NCBI RefSeq assembly: GCF_020085105.1 | Contig: NC_058062.1 | Location: 2,008,001 to 2,072,000 of the forward strand | Direction of reading: 5' to 3' | From: Siniperca chuatsi | Lineage: Eukaryota > Chordata > Actinopteri > Centrarchiformes > Sinipercidae | Length of the DNA stretch: 64,000 bases | Shown here: piece after piece, positions 1-41,213 of the stretch | Layout: the number at the start of each line of letters is the position of its first letter | How positions within the stretch are numbered: position 1 is the stretch's first letter | Translations under genes and position numbers: made by a program | Notes under the pieces: model-generated | The model's input: only the letters and a program-made list of their open reading frames with translations | Databases searched by the model: none | Told to the model about the DNA's origin: nothing

Positions 1-114
1 TTATTCCATTACTTTCATACACATCTGAAATGTGACAATGAGTTCCAACTAAACACTGATTCTGTATAAAAGGTCACAAGACAAAAAGGTTGAGAAACAC
101 TGGTTTAATCTTTA

Positions 115-347
115 ACAATGTGTTTTGTATTTCATAAATGTATTATATTTTTCATATGTAAAATCTTAATCTGAAAAGTAACCAGTAACTAAAGGTGTCA
201 GATAAATGTAGTGGCGTAAAAAGTACAATATTTCCCTCTTAAATGTAGTACGGTAGAAAGATATAGAGTTGCATAAAAAGACAATATATAAGTTAAGTAA
301 AATTGTACTTAAATAAAGTACTTGAGTAAATGTACTTTCCACCACTG
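115..347. repeat. hAT-type non-autonomous element, right end
   Basis: The segment carries the diagnostic text of this family: repeated AAAGTAC/GTACTT motifs, then an end reading CTTTCCACCACTG. The same end pattern recurs at 23389-23815 and 49150-49678. Only the right terminus is clear, so this is probably a truncated or diverged copy. Confidence 0.7.
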
Positions 348-764
348 AAAATATACCTGCTTCAGTCGAACATCTTCAAAATAAAACACTTCAGAATGAT
401 GGACATCGACTTAAAAAGTCAGCTGACATAAAACTAAATTCTTCAGTAATGGGAAATAATACGGAGCGAGTTCAGAGTAAGTTCACTCCTCGCTCCTGCT
501 TTCATGTTGACTCATCAGTGTGTCCTTCCTGCTCTCAGCCCGGTGTTTCTGTGAACAGGACGTACACTTCTGCTAGTAGTAGCGGTGCGTTTCCCCTCGT
601 GATGCAACACGCAGGTTCAATGCTGACAGTTGATGGGAACAACCCATGGGAAAGTTTTATCGCTCTGGCTGTGTATATAAGTTGTTTGGTATTGACAGGA
701 GCAGCCATTTGTGTCTTCGGCTTTACAACAGAGCTCTACGTGGTGTTATAGCAACAGTTTAATG

Positions 765-790
765 ATATATATATATATATATATATATAT
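765..790. repeat. (AT)n microsatellite
   Basis: Uninterrupted alternating AT of about 26 bases. Confidence 0.9.
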
Positions 791-924
791 CAGTAATAAG
801 CATTCATAAGAATTACATTTGCGTATTCAGGTTGGTGTTTTTAATTAAGGTTTAATTAATCACGCAGAAGACCCCTCCCATGTCATCCAGACCAGACCAC
901 ACAATCATTAATAAATTATTAATA

Positions 925-1000
925 TCAGTCTGGTGATATTCTACTGTATATTTCTCTTCTTGTCAACAAAACCAGTGAAAAGACCAAAACCAACAATGAC
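925..1000. repeat. Fragment of TIR-bearing dispersed repeat
   Basis: Matches the terminal part of the repeat at 29238-29690: CAGTCTGGTGATATTCT, then a TTCTTGTCAACAAA segment and AAACCAACAATG. Only the end is present. Confidence 0.55.
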
Positions 1001-1804
1001 TGCGCCTACCAATCAGGTTGCGAAGGGTCAGTGCATTTCCAAGGGAAGTTAAGCTCAGGAATTTTGGAAATGTTAAACAATTTCAAGATAAAAATCTTAC
1101 CTTTTAATAGTTAACTTAAATACACATAAAAAAGCAGGTCTTATGGCATGTTTTGGTTAAAAATACGCCCCATTTAATTGAATTGTAACCATTCAGCAGC
1201 GCGCGCTACTGCCAGCACCGCTGCACTGTCCGAGCCAGAGGACGACATGCTTTCAGACGGTTATATTACTGCAGTGAATATATTTTGTACTTTTTATGAT
1301 ATTTCAGTTAAGCAGCAGATAGTAGCCTAAAGCAAAGTACACCGTTTATAACTTGCTAACACCTTCTGCGACTTTTCGCTAGCTAGCTGTTGCCATGCGG
1401 GATGTAGCATGCTAAGTGAGGAGTTTTAATTAATCTATTTCCATTCATTCTTTATTGTAAAACAATTATTTTATAAATTATTAATAATTACTAATTATTT
1501 AAACCCTACGTTTGCACACAGCCCACATTGTCGGCTAGTATCTTTCCCCTTTAGTTAACTTGCTAACTCAGCACATGGCACATTTCACATTATATGTATT
1601 TGGCATATTAATGGATTTGTGTCTTCAAAGAAAGTTCTGTTCTGTTCGTGAACAAAGGGCTTAGAGTCAACTAATTTGATTAAAGTTCAGCTCAACTAAG
1701 GGTTTACAATTATGTCTGCTTATGATATGGTAAATACAGCCCAAGGAAATAACCCCTATATTTCCATTTTATTCCCGTTAAGTCCCATACATCTTGCAAC
1801 TCTA

Positions 1805-2265
1805 TCTACTAACAAGTGTGTGAATCACAGCCTGATGGATCTTCTTCCTCCACTGTTGTCCAGAAACTATTAAAACACATCAGCGAGCCGCTCTGCTGCA
1901 CTGGGTGACATGTTCCTTCATCACCATGAACACACACACTGTAGTTTATTCTGACTCAGTCCCACACACACCGTCCTGCTGCCCCAAACACTCACTACAG
2001 CACCACATGTGGATTCATCCGCCGCTGGAAATAGTCCCCAACAGATGCACAAATTACTGAGCCTTTTTTAAAAATGAAACTAAATATTTTTTAGTCTTCA
2101 GCAGGAACCAATGGGCTCGGGGCTGAGAGCCACAGACAGGAAGTACTGAGAGACGGCTGACACGTCGTTGGTTTGGGTCTGCACGTGAGATTTGCTGACG
2201 ATAAGAAAAATACAGAATAACACGAGACTTATCCTTTAATAAAGCCATTAGTTACAACTTATAAA
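1805..2265 (-). repeat. Dispersed repeat, inverted copy of 29238-29690
   Basis: The central 190 bases are a close reverse complement of 29380-29560 (the stretch with GGGGACTATTTTCAGCGGCG and TGTTCATGGTGATGAAGGAA, read on the minus strand). A third copy is at 57148-57560. No coding capacity is seen. The ends of the better copies form an imperfect inverted repeat, so it may be a non-autonomous DNA transposon. Confidence 0.7.
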
Positions 2266-2331
2266 CCTTTGTGTCCCATTGATTGGAAGAATCCTCTGGA
2301 GCAACAGGAAGCGATCAAATTTACACTCAAG

Positions 2332-2337
2332 TTTATT
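2332..2337 (-). promoter_or_regulatory. Candidate polyadenylation signal of the qrich2-like gene
   Basis: AATAAA on the minus strand, about 245 bases beyond the stop codon at 2582-2584. It lies in an AT-rich ATT/AAT run, so it could be chance. No other canonical signal between it and the stop is more convincing. Confidence 0.4.
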
Positions 2338-2581
2338 AATAATAATAATTATTATTATTAATAATAATAACAATGTTTAAAGTGGCTGATCACAGAAACT
2401 CAGAGTTACAAAAATAAAAAAAAATCCAAAGAGCCGCCGCACTGCTGGACTCAGTGTTTTACAGGTGATTTATGGGACATGTAGTGCATAAACTTCAACT
2501 AGAAAAAGGTGGAAGCAGGTTACCTTCTCTCTGCAGAAGTTAATTACATATCAAAAACAGTATAGGGCTTCGTGTCGCCCC

Positions 2582-24361
<21,780 letters not shown>

Positions 24362-24640
24362 TTTTGTTTGTGTGCGAGAACACAGCCGTTAATTAGTTAA
24401 AGTTAAGCTAACGTTAGCTAGCTTATCAAACTTAAAACCGCACCGCTGCGTCCATATTTTAGCTAAGAAATGTCGCTTGTGACGACCCCTGCCTTGATTA
24501 ACAGCGAGAATATACTGTATAAAGTATAAAAAAATAAAATAAAAAAAAAATCACTTTGGTCTTTCTCTAACGTTGGTAACCGTGTCCAACATCGCACCGG
24601 CCGCGGTAATCTCGGAGGTTGGTAGTAGAATTAATGTTCA
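24362..24640 (-). promoter_or_regulatory. Probable 5' UTR and promoter region of the qrich2-like gene
   Basis: This directly precedes the start codon at 24361. It is richer in CpG (for example GCACCGGCCGCGGTAATCTCGG on the plus strand near 24593) than the introns. No TATA box is clear, and the transcription start cannot be fixed by eye. An RFX-type half site GTTACC lies near 24580 on the minus strand, but its partner half is missing. Confidence 0.4.
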
Positions 24641-25392
24641 AGACAAACAGCTGCGTCACGCGCACGGATTTACCGGAAACACGGTGAATTACCCTTCAAA
24701 GTAAAACTTTAACGAAAACAAAAGAGAAAATCTTAAGAACACCGGTGTTTTAATTTAAACGAAAACGGTAAAATACTTTAATTCTCAACATAATTGTGCT
24801 AATTAGTTTCCACAATTTGTACTGGCATATTGTGAAATTTTCTCATTGGCGTTCGCCAGCTTTTATTTTCAAGCTTGTGACCGGATGTAGCGTTTAGCAT
24901 TCGTTCTGGCTTGACGCCACTTCCCTCTGCGGATTCCCACGTTGGAATCAACTCGCAGCGTTACCGGTCACTAGGCAACAAGCGGCGATCACGCTGCGTT
25001 CACCGAATGGGGAAAATTGTCGGATTTCCTACGTACGAAAACATGCTCTTCTGTTTTTATGATAAAACTGCCAATAAAAAATGTTTCATCATTAATCTTC
25101 TTATTTTGTTGGGAAGATATTTTATTCATAAAACCAAATAGTCAGAAAGAAAACTGTTATTCGGTTTGTTTGTTTGTTTTTTATTTTAATTAAATTTGAT
25201 TGGGACGATGTAACTGCTGCACAGAGAGTTTATAGCTATTGCTAATTTTCAACTCTTGTCCCTATTGGGCTTTTACATGTACAGTGTAGGTAAAATATAC
25301 AGCTTTCAGTAACATAAAACCACAATAAAGATATGGAAATACAGTAAAATACACATACACCGATACACCTTGGTAATTTAAAGTGCAGGTAG

Positions 25393-25674
25393 CTAAAAAT
25401 GGGTACAGCTCTGGTTTGCTTTTATCCAGCACTTAACCTTTGTTGTAAAAGATTTTATATCTGGAATTAATTTGATTTCTGTTGGTAATGTGCTCCAGAG
25501 CTGACAGCCCTTTATGGAGAAAGCCGACTGTCCAAATTTAGATCTACGATGTGGTATTTTACAGTTGCCATTCACCACGCACCAGTTACTGCCTTGTGTT
25601 TGGATGTAACTGGGAAAAGGCTCTGGGGCTAGACTCTTGATACATTTGAAAACTAATTTGAGTAAAGCTCTCAA
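25393..25674 (-). pseudogene. Non-LTR retrotransposon ORF2 C-terminal remnant
   Basis: An open minus-strand frame of about 93 codons reads KLVFKCIKSLAPEPFPSYI, then FSIKGCQLWSTLPTEIK and FTTKVKCWI. This pattern (a KCLNGLAP-like motif followed by LWNSLP.EIR and F...LK) is the usual extreme C-terminus of CR1/L2/jockey-group LINE reverse transcriptase ORFs. It is a 5'-truncated insertion; the polymerase core is absent. Confidence 0.6.
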
Positions 25675-25689
25675 AGCTCAGTAGGTTTA

Positions 25690-26245
25690 GTGTGTGACAG
25701 CGACGCCACCCGGCAGGCCTTTTTCAGAACTCAGCTGCTCGGCTGTAAACCAGGACCCAGAGGTTGGACCACATCACACCTGGTTCAGCCTCTTTACATC
25801 GGCTCCCTGTTGGTTTCAGGACTGATTTTAAGATCTTCTTGATGACTTTAAGGCTCTTCATGGCTCCAGACTGTATTTTAGACCTTGTAATCCCTTATGA
25901 ACCTTCACAGAGTCTGAGATCTTCGGGCAGGGGTCTCCTGTCTGTTCCTGAGTCCAGGATGGAAACTAAGGGGGACAGAGCTTTGGCCATCAGGGCCCCG
26001 AGGCTCTGGAACAACCTGCCCGAAGACATCAGGCTGTCTGAGTCAGAGTCTTCGTTTAAGTCTCGTCTCAAAACACATTTTTATCTGAAAGCAGATCCTG
26101 ATTTTACCTGAACTGGCTGCTTATTTTATGTATTTTATCTCATTATATTTCATCATTCACTGTGATATTTTATTTCTCTTGTTGTGAAGCACTTTGTACT
26201 TTGTTTTCATAAGTGCTCCATAAATAAAGTTTTATTATTATGATT
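25690..26245 (+). mobile_element. 5'-truncated L2-like LINE 3' end
   Basis: A plus-strand frame (25764-26111) encodes a C-terminal ORF2 piece with FRTDFKIFLMTLRLF, SLRSSGRGLLSVPESR, GDRALAIRAPRLWNNLPEDI and FKSRLKTHFYL. It is followed by a tail with GTGAAGCACTTTGTACTTTG, ATAAATAAAG and a short TTATTATTATGATTATT repeat. The tail and protein end are typical of fish L2-group LINEs. The 5' part is missing, as expected for incomplete reverse transcription. It lies head to head with the remnant at 25393-25674. Confidence 0.72.
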
Positions 26246-28239
26246 ATTTTGTCCATTATTTTCAGTGCCTGTATAAGGATGTGAGGTGTCTGACTGTAGA
26301 TGGTGATGCTTGAGCTCAAACAGGAAAAATGAGAAACAATTAAGGCCGGGTTAATTAAGGTGTTTTTAAAATCTCAACATGTTAACTGAATTCGAGTTGT
26401 GGATCTAAGATTATTGCTAAGAGCTTGAAATCAGTGACCTCCTCCTATTTCTTCATTCCGTATCTTGATTTTAAAATGTTCGAGTGAGCTCTGTTCTTCA
26501 ATGGCAAAACACACAGAAACTGGTTTTATTCAAATTCAATACAAGACGACGTTGCAGCCACAGGATGGACAGTATCCAAGTGTGCAGCGAGGTGATTTAG
26601 CCGGTGCGTATATGGCCGCGCCGCCTGCAGCCGGCCTCTGGGCAGCTTGTAGGCAGGTCGTTTATAAACCAAGGCTCGCAGCCATTCTGTTGTTTGGAGG
26701 GATGACTTTCTCACACTGATCTCTACTGTGAAGATATGACTCAAACCAGTCAACTGCTTGTTTAGAAAAACTGAATGTAGACAGCTTAGACAGGAGAATG
26801 ATTTAAAAAATACATTTTAATACTATTGTTGGATACCAAAACCTAACTAACTAAACCTTCCTATCTGTTCAAATCTTTAAAATGTGATTTTTGTTGTATA
26901 ATATCCCTGCACAATGTCTCTAAGTTGTATTCATTTTCTATTTGACTTTGTTTTATTTGTTTTTGTGAAGGCTATGTGTGTTTGTATGCAAGTCAAACAC
27001 GAATAAAGGAAATTATCGTCAGATGGGAGCGACTTCATGTCTGAATACTTGATGTTTTCTCACGTCAAAGCATTGTTGTAAACTGTTGTGTCATACTAAA
27101 GGTCATGATTTTCGGCAGATAGACCGATACTAACGTTAACCACACACAGGTGAGAGAGGTGTGAAATCTGATAAATCAAACTAATTTTGACCCCCAGCAC
27201 ATTCCTGTTAACCGCTGCTCTTCTCAGATTATCCAATACATATCTCACAGTTTGTGGTTTATCCAGGTAAAGCACACAACTAATGTTCAAAATAATATTT
27301 TATTGATAATAAAAACAAGCAAGCAAAGGTTCGGGTGCCATTCTTACTTACTACATTCAAGTATAAAATCACCTTCATAGTAAACATGCATTTCCCTTAA
27401 TATCCTTGAGACTGATTGCATCCATTGCAGTCGCAACAAGAAACAAAACCCTAATGTTTCATGTAGCAATAAATTAACTAGAATAATGTACTGTAATTCA
27501 TAAATTGACACTGTAAACAAAAGGAAAAGACTACAGCATCTAAGATATACTTCTTTGTTACCCTTTCCCACAACAACATTACACACAGCTGTCTGGAAAA
27601 GACAACATGTCTTAAGGCCCATATTTAGCACTGTGTGCGTTTGGCATCAGATCGGTTTAAAACGAGTGACGATTCGAGGGGAACCTGACTCAACGCCAGC
27701 AGGAACCCAAGTGTGAGAAAGATAAAAGTTCAGGTCCTCAGTTTGTTTTGAAGTAAATGTTAAAAAACTGGACAGACTGTGGTGACAGAGCAACGGTCTT
27801 TGGTAACTGATATCAGAAGGGTTTATCGTGTGTGGGGCAGCATTACACAGTTTTGTTGTTTGAAGCAGAGAGGTCAACGTGTTAAAGGGGCACTCCACTG
27901 ATTATACAAATCTAATATTCATTTACTCGTCACGGTTAGTTACTACTCAGCCTGTAAACACATATATAATGTCCTTTATGGCTATCTCAGCTCGGGCTTC
28001 GAATCCATTAAAACGCGCCTGTGGAGCTAAACAAAAAAAAAGCTCCATAGTTTGTTTACATCTATGTTTCCTAGCTGGCAGTCTTCTTCCTCATTGCTTC
28101 TGTTGGCACCTGCATGCTCAGCACATGATTCAAACAAAATGGGGACTCATTGCTCTGTAGCACTGTCCTGTGGTCAAAAACTCCACAGGGTACCTTTAAC
28201 AGAAAGCCCGATTTACAAACTTGTGTCTCAACTTTAGCG

Positions 28240-28385
28240 AAACTAAATCACTGGAGAACCCCTTTGAGCCACTTTCAGGATCACCAAAGTGATTACAGTT
28301 CATCCTGTGGGGAACCTGAATGTCTGTACCAGATTTCATGGCAATTCATCCAATAGCTGACGAGATATTTCAATCTGAACCCAAT
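28240..28385 (-). repeat. 'GGTCCAGACTGAAATATCTC' repeat, reverse orientation
   Basis: Reads TTCATCCTGTGGGGAACCTG, CCAGATTTCATGGCAATTCATCC and GAGATATTTCAATCTG, which is the reverse complement of the text at 57985-58075. Confidence 0.65.
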
Positions 28386-29237
28386 TGGCGACTGAACGGA
28401 GACTGAGTCGTGCTGCTAGCGTAGCTTAAAAACTCTGTCTGTTGTCACCAATGTGAAAAAAAACGTTAAATTATCCGATTTACCATCTCGCTGTCCCTGT
28501 TTTCCCCCTGAAACATCCTCCAACGCTTATTAGGAGGTGAGAAAAAGTAGTAAGGAAGAGAAAAGGACTCATTTTTTCTTTCTTCTGGCACAAACTAATT
28601 TCATCTGGACTAACTGCAGTCGCCCACTCGTAACGGTGAAACGCTTCCTGGAATGCAGAGTCACGGGTCGCCCTCAAGACGATCTGGATCTGATTATACC
28701 TAAACCAATTATATAGCACATCGTGTATGATGAAGGAATAAGAACAGAAGAAAAACAGCATAACAGAAGAATGAGGCTGAAAATGAATTTAACACTCAAA
28801 CAAAAACGAAAAGAAGGAGTTCAGTTTCTTGATAATGTTTCCCTTTTAACTGCTTTGCTCCCAATTTGTCTCTAAATGAAAGTCACTGCCAGATGACGAG
28901 GAAGGGTCGGCTCGTAAATATCTTGAGATTGCAGAATATCCGTCGTAAAAGTTCATTTTACGGTCGTGATTAGCTCGTGACTGCAGCTGAACATGTAGGA
29001 CAAACTGGGGAGAACAGCAGCGAATACGCAACACAACTGCTTCACGTGGTGTGAATCAGTCTTCGACACGCTAGAAGGAAGAGCAATATTATAACAGACG
29101 TATGGAGTAATATATATACACACACACACACGTTATAATACTGTTCTTCTTTGTCATCAAGGTTGAATTCGTGTGCATAACATGCTTTTATGAGTGCAAG
29201 AGATGTCACACAAGAGAGTGAAAGAACTTTTACAGGA

Positions 29238-29690
29238 TAAGCCTGGCATTATTCAAGTTATTCATCGTCATCAAATCCCACGAAAACACCAAAACCAGCA
29301 ACCAGACTTCGTGTCTGTGGCTCGCAGCTCCAAGCACACTGGTTCCTCCTGAAGACGTAAATATTAAAACACCTGTTGGGGACTATTTTCAGCGGCGGAT
29401 GAATCCACATGTGGTGCTGTAGTGAGTGTTTGGGGCAGCAGGACGGTGTGTGTGTGGCTGAGTCAGAATAAACTACAGTGTGTGTGTTCATGGTGATGAA
29501 GGAACATGTCGCCCAGTGCAGCAGAGCGGCTCGCTGATGTGTTTTAATAGTTTCTGGACAACAATGGAGCTCTGTGGTTCACACACAACACCTGTTAGCT
29601 GATACGTTCGCTGCTGGTTTGGGTCTCTTTCGTGGGATTTGTTGACAAGAAGAAATATATAGAATAATCACCAGACTTACGCTTGAAGTC
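29238..29690 (+). repeat. TIR-bearing dispersed repeat
   Basis: The left end (ATAAGCCTGGCATTATTCA) and the reverse complement of the right end (GTAAGTCTGGTGATTATTCT) form an imperfect inverted repeat. The body contains GGGGACTATTTTCAGCGGCG and is copied at 1805-2265 (inverted) and 57148-57560 (same orientation). No coding capacity, consistent with a non-autonomous DNA element. Confidence 0.65.
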
Positions 29691-29854
29691 AGTACATGCA
29701 GTCAGAGCAGCTGCACCCAATGAAAACAGGAATATTTCTGTTAAAACCTAAAGTCAGTGTCGTTCTTCAGGATCTCTTCACACAGGCACTAGCATTACCC
29801 ATTACCCACCCACTCTGTATATAATTGTTGAAAAGCCTTGAATCAAAAGTGCTT

Positions 29855-29860
29855 TTTATT
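29855..29860 (-). promoter_or_regulatory. Candidate mfsd11 polyadenylation signal
   Basis: AATAAA on the minus strand, about 380 bases past the mfsd11 stop. Chosen by position only. Confidence 0.4.
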
Positions 29861-30134
29861 TGATTAACAAATCTCTGTCCACCATGCCTCAGTGAAGTCT
29901 GTTTAAAGCACGTTTTCATAATTTCTTCTGATTAATTTCTAATTTATGTGCACAAAATAATAAGAGCGAGGCCAGGAATGAACCAAAATGAGGTATATCT
30001 TGTGTGCACAGTACCTCCTCATGCCTTTTGATTTAGTACAGATAAACGGTGAGAGTGAGATTAATGCTTGGTACCAGATGGCAGGTGTAAAAACCAAACA
30101 TACCACAGTGTCAGTCTCTGTTTGCAGAGGCTGG

Positions 30135-30167
<33 letters not shown>
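30135..30167. repeat. (ATC)n microsatellite in the probable mfsd11 3' UTR
   Basis: About 11 ATC units, 75-105 bases beyond the mfsd11 stop. It is expected in the mature transcript as a GAU repeat. Confidence 0.85.
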
Positions 30168-30168
<1 letters not shown>

Positions 30169-30240
30169 CCGGGTGATTCTTCCAGCTGTGGAGAGCGAAA
30201 CACCTCCAGCTGTGCCCTCCTCTTCCTCACCAGACACACA

Positions 30241-38141
<7,901 letters not shown>

Positions 38142-38835
38142 TTTGCAGGATATGCAGCAAATTCCTTTATGGAAGTGAATACAAAACAAATCTACTGGAG
38201 TGAATGGCACATCTGAGAAAAGAAGAAGAGAAGTTGAAATCAGAAGAGCGTGTGATATTCACACAGCATTAATGCACTCACTGCAACACTCATTGAAATT
38301 CTCTTTTTGTACCAAACTTCGTTCGAAAATCTGTTGTTTCAACACAAACACGTAGACACTTAAAAGACTGTGACAAGTCATAAATGCTTCACGGCATTTA
38401 TGATTTGACAGCGCACACTGGTCATTTCGGCATACAGTAGATCTACACAACAACTACTTTATTTAGATAAAATAATAACTAAGAATTGTTTCCCACCGCG
38501 CGCCGCCACCGTGGATGACAGCCTAGAAATGACCTTCTAACTTAAAGTTAAACTTAAATAAGTGCTGTTTGGTTAATGAATTGTATGCAGGATTATAAAA
38601 TAGATCATTCGAATTTCCCATAAGACATAAATATGTGTTCTATCAATGTATGTCTGACTATAAGCAAGGGAGCATTTAACTGGCAGGTTTTTAAAGGGGG
38701 ATTGTCAGTGTTTCTTAAACCGAAGAAAGAGGAAAGATCAGGACAATGACTGATCACAAGAGAAAGATGTGTCTTTTCTTGTGTAACGTTAAGCTTAAGA
38801 AAACAACTGCAGGGTTGACACAACAAACAACTTAC

Positions 38836-39904
38836 CAACAATGCTGAAGCTGCTTAGCTAACCCTTTGGCTGCTCCTCTTTGTGCGGACTCAGCGTGTTA
38901 TTAGTACCATAGTTAGCTCTTTGTGGAAAGTCCGATGTCCTCAGCCATTTATCTTCTCCGTGTGGCTCCTAAACTAACTTCAACATGCCGGTTTCCGTCT
39001 TGTAAAATAGATTCTCTGGAATACTTTCACCGGTAAACAGGACTTGCCCGAAACTAGAAAGGGTTGTCACGTGAATGAATCAGCTGACTGTAGTGCGTGA
39101 CTAGCTAACTATGAGTTTGGCATAAAATCGTCGATTTACAAACGCTCAGTTCAGCGGAAACGCACTAACAGCGAATCTGCTTAAACTTATCCAGTTTTGT
39201 TTCGTTTGTTTATGGAAAATGGATTCTACTTCCGGGCAGTTATTTAGTAATTTTACTTCATAAAAAGGCAGGCGTAAATGTAACACATTTTAAACCACGT
39301 TTATTAATGTGTTAATAACCTTATATGAATACTAAGGGGTTTCTTGTTTTAAAAAAACAATTAATATTTTGAGGTAATGCTACAGCTAGCGAGCAAGCTA
39401 GCGCTACAAGTAAAACTACTTCCGGTCCAACATAAACCAACAACTGAATATAAAAAAAAAACAAATTGTAAACGCGTTCCGTGTAATGAATCAGTGCCAA
39501 AGAATACACCTCCCAGAAAAAAATAATGTTTTATTTATTCTGTTTGCTTGTTGATGTGTTTGGCGCTTTTATTTTAGAATAACATAATTAAAGTGATTCC
39601 ACAAGAGGGCGCCAATGCGGCAAATAGGATACCGAGGAGCGCCTAATTCTAGAGTAGAAGAAGACTCTGGTTCGGGGCAGTTGAAAACGAGGAGGACGTA
39701 CACATCCATGAGGCGGACGTGCGGAGTTGTGCTGGAAGAAGTCGTGCATTTTGCGATTGTGCAGCCCCCAAAACCCTACAGGCAAGGCGATTTCGTTTAA
39801 ATTACACCCTCGTGCGTGCGTGTGTGGACTTTTACAAACAGGTAGGCTCTATCGTAGCCAAGATATAAACTGTTTTGAGGAAGGCAACAAGGCCTCACAG
39901 GATA
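38836..39904. promoter_or_regulatory. Head-to-head mfsd11/srsf2 promoter interval with mfsd11 5' UTR exon
   Basis: A donor on the minus strand (AGCATTGTTG then GTAAGT) ends an untranslated mfsd11 exon at 38836, spliced to the acceptor before 38212. The upstream limit of this exon is not visible, perhaps near 38960. srsf2 starts at 39905 on the other strand, so both genes fire from this kilobase. A CCAAT box lies at 39612-39616, about 290 bases before the srsf2 start. No TATA box is evident. The same divergent pair exists in mammals. Confidence 0.6.
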
Positions 39905-41213
39905 ATGGCCATGAATTACGGTAGGCCTCCGCCAGACGTCGACGGCATGACTTCTCTGAAAGTGGACAACTTAACATACCGAACATCGCCCGAAACCCTC
40001 AGACGTGTATTCGAGAAGTATGGCCGGGTAGGGGACGTCTACATTCCCCGAGACCGCTACACGAAAGAAAGTCGGGGTTTCGCGTTTGTGCGTTTCCACG
40101 ACAAAAGGGACGCCGAGGATGCGATGGACGCCATGGACGGCGCGCTCCTGGATGGGCGGGAGTTGCGGGTCCAGATGGCCCGGTATGGCAGACCCCCCGA
40201 TTCCCACCACGGTGGAGGGCGGCGAGGAGGGCCGACCAGGAGGCACGGCGGCCATGGACGCCGAAGCAGGAGGTAAGAATAGGCAAACAGCTAACGTTAG
40301 TTAGCCCATTTTAGTTGTATGGACGCAGTCAGTTGCCAGACTCCATTGAAAAATTTGGCTATTCAGAGTGGCCGCGGTCTATTGACCAATACGCATTACA
40401 AAAGTATTTTTACGAACCAGCCAGATTGACTCAACGATCCGGCACAGATCCCATACAGCAAACAAAACTTTTTGAAATGATTTTACCAAAGACCTCGGAG
40501 GGCGGTGCGAGTAGTGTGACACAACACTTAACCTGTAAATAATCATCTTCTTGGTGGATCATTTGAATGCCGACCCAACCAGGAGAACCTACTGATCCAT
40601 AACTTTACATCAAATCTATTCTGTTATGTAGTGATGTTTGAGTCTCTTCCTGTTATAGAGACAAGCAGCCACAAGTAACAGCTTTTCACTTGGTGTTCTT
40701 TAGGATGTAGTATCTGCTAATGCCAGCTAATCTGGCTCTTTAATCTTTTAATGGAAAAAGTTAGCAAACATGACCACGTCTATATAGTCAGGAGTGCCAT
40801 TGCAGGTCATGTTTTCCTCACTTCAGTACCAGCTGCTTTCATATTGTAGATGATAACTCAACCCACTGAATGTATCCAGCTCTTCCCCCAGCCCAAGACA
40901 CAGAAGACGCAGCCGATCCCGCAGCAGGAGCCGCTCTCGTTCCCGAAGCCGATCCCGCTACAGCAGATCCAGGTCCCGGTCCTACTCCAGATCCAAGTCC
41001 CACTCTCCCAGGAGCAAGAAGACCACGGCCAAGTCCCAATCTCGTTCCAGATCTAGATCCAGGGGTCAGTCCAAGTCCAAGTCCAAATCCAAATCCAAGT
41101 CCAAGTCCAGGTCCAGGTCCAGAAGCCGCACCCCTTCCTCCAAAAGAGGGTCAAGGTCGATATCCAAAAGCCCGCCCAAGTCCGCAGCAGAAAATGGAGG
41201 CGAATCTCCTTAG
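39905..41213 (+). CDS. srsf2: SRSF2 (SC35) serine/arginine-rich splicing factor, two coding exons
   Basis: Exon 1 is 39905-40272, exon 2 40892-41213; 229 aa. The RRM spans about residues 16-94, with RNP2 LKVDNLTY and RNP1 RGFAFVRF, almost residue for residue the human protein. Then comes a Gly/Arg/His-rich hinge, and from about residue 123 an RS domain of SR/RS dipeptides including a run of KS dipeptides, ending ENGGESP. SRSF2 binds exonic enhancers and promotes U1/U2AF recruitment in nuclear speckles. The start chosen gives [14 protein letters not shown], with A at -3 and G at +4; the ATG at 39911 (MNYGRPPP) is the position matching human MSYGRPPP and could be used instead. A donor 21 bases after the stop (41235, GTGAGT) shows a 3' UTR intron, the arrangement used for SRSF2 autoregulation through nonsense-mediated decay. 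Which fish paralogue (a or b) is not decided. Confidence 0.96.

Larger units (their letters stand above)
1..2581. other. Gene-free left flank made of repeats
   Basis: I see no convincing coding exon here. Open frames are short, lack splice-bounded homology and fall in AT-rich or repeat DNA. The stretch holds the end of a hAT-type element, an (AT)n microsatellite, a fragment and a full copy of a dispersed repeat (also at 29238 and 57148), and near its right edge the probable 3' UTR of the minus-strand qrich2-like gene. The piece at about 1195-1440 is less AT-rich, but I could not assign it. Confidence 0.6.
24640..30240. other. Intergenic interval between qrich2-like and mfsd11
   Basis: No spliced gene is recognised. 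It contains two LINE 3' fragments (25393-26245), a repeat-B copy (28240-28385), a TIR-bearing repeat (29238-29690) and the presumed mfsd11 3' UTR at the right end. An open frame at 26465-26719 shows no recognisable domain and is not called. Confidence 0.55.

Noticed and set aside
449-751. 100-codon plus-strand open frame
   Set aside because: No homology or splice context; lies among repeats.
24560-24600. RFX X-box in the qrich2 promoter
   Set aside because: Only one half site is present; no full palindrome.
26465-26753. Overlapping open frames on both strands near a GC-rich patch
   Set aside because: Neither product shows a domain; likely chance in a short GC-rich stretch.
39875-39904. N-terminal extension of SRSF2
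   Set aside because: Opens with TTG; the first ATG at 39905 has a good context and the conserved protein begins there.
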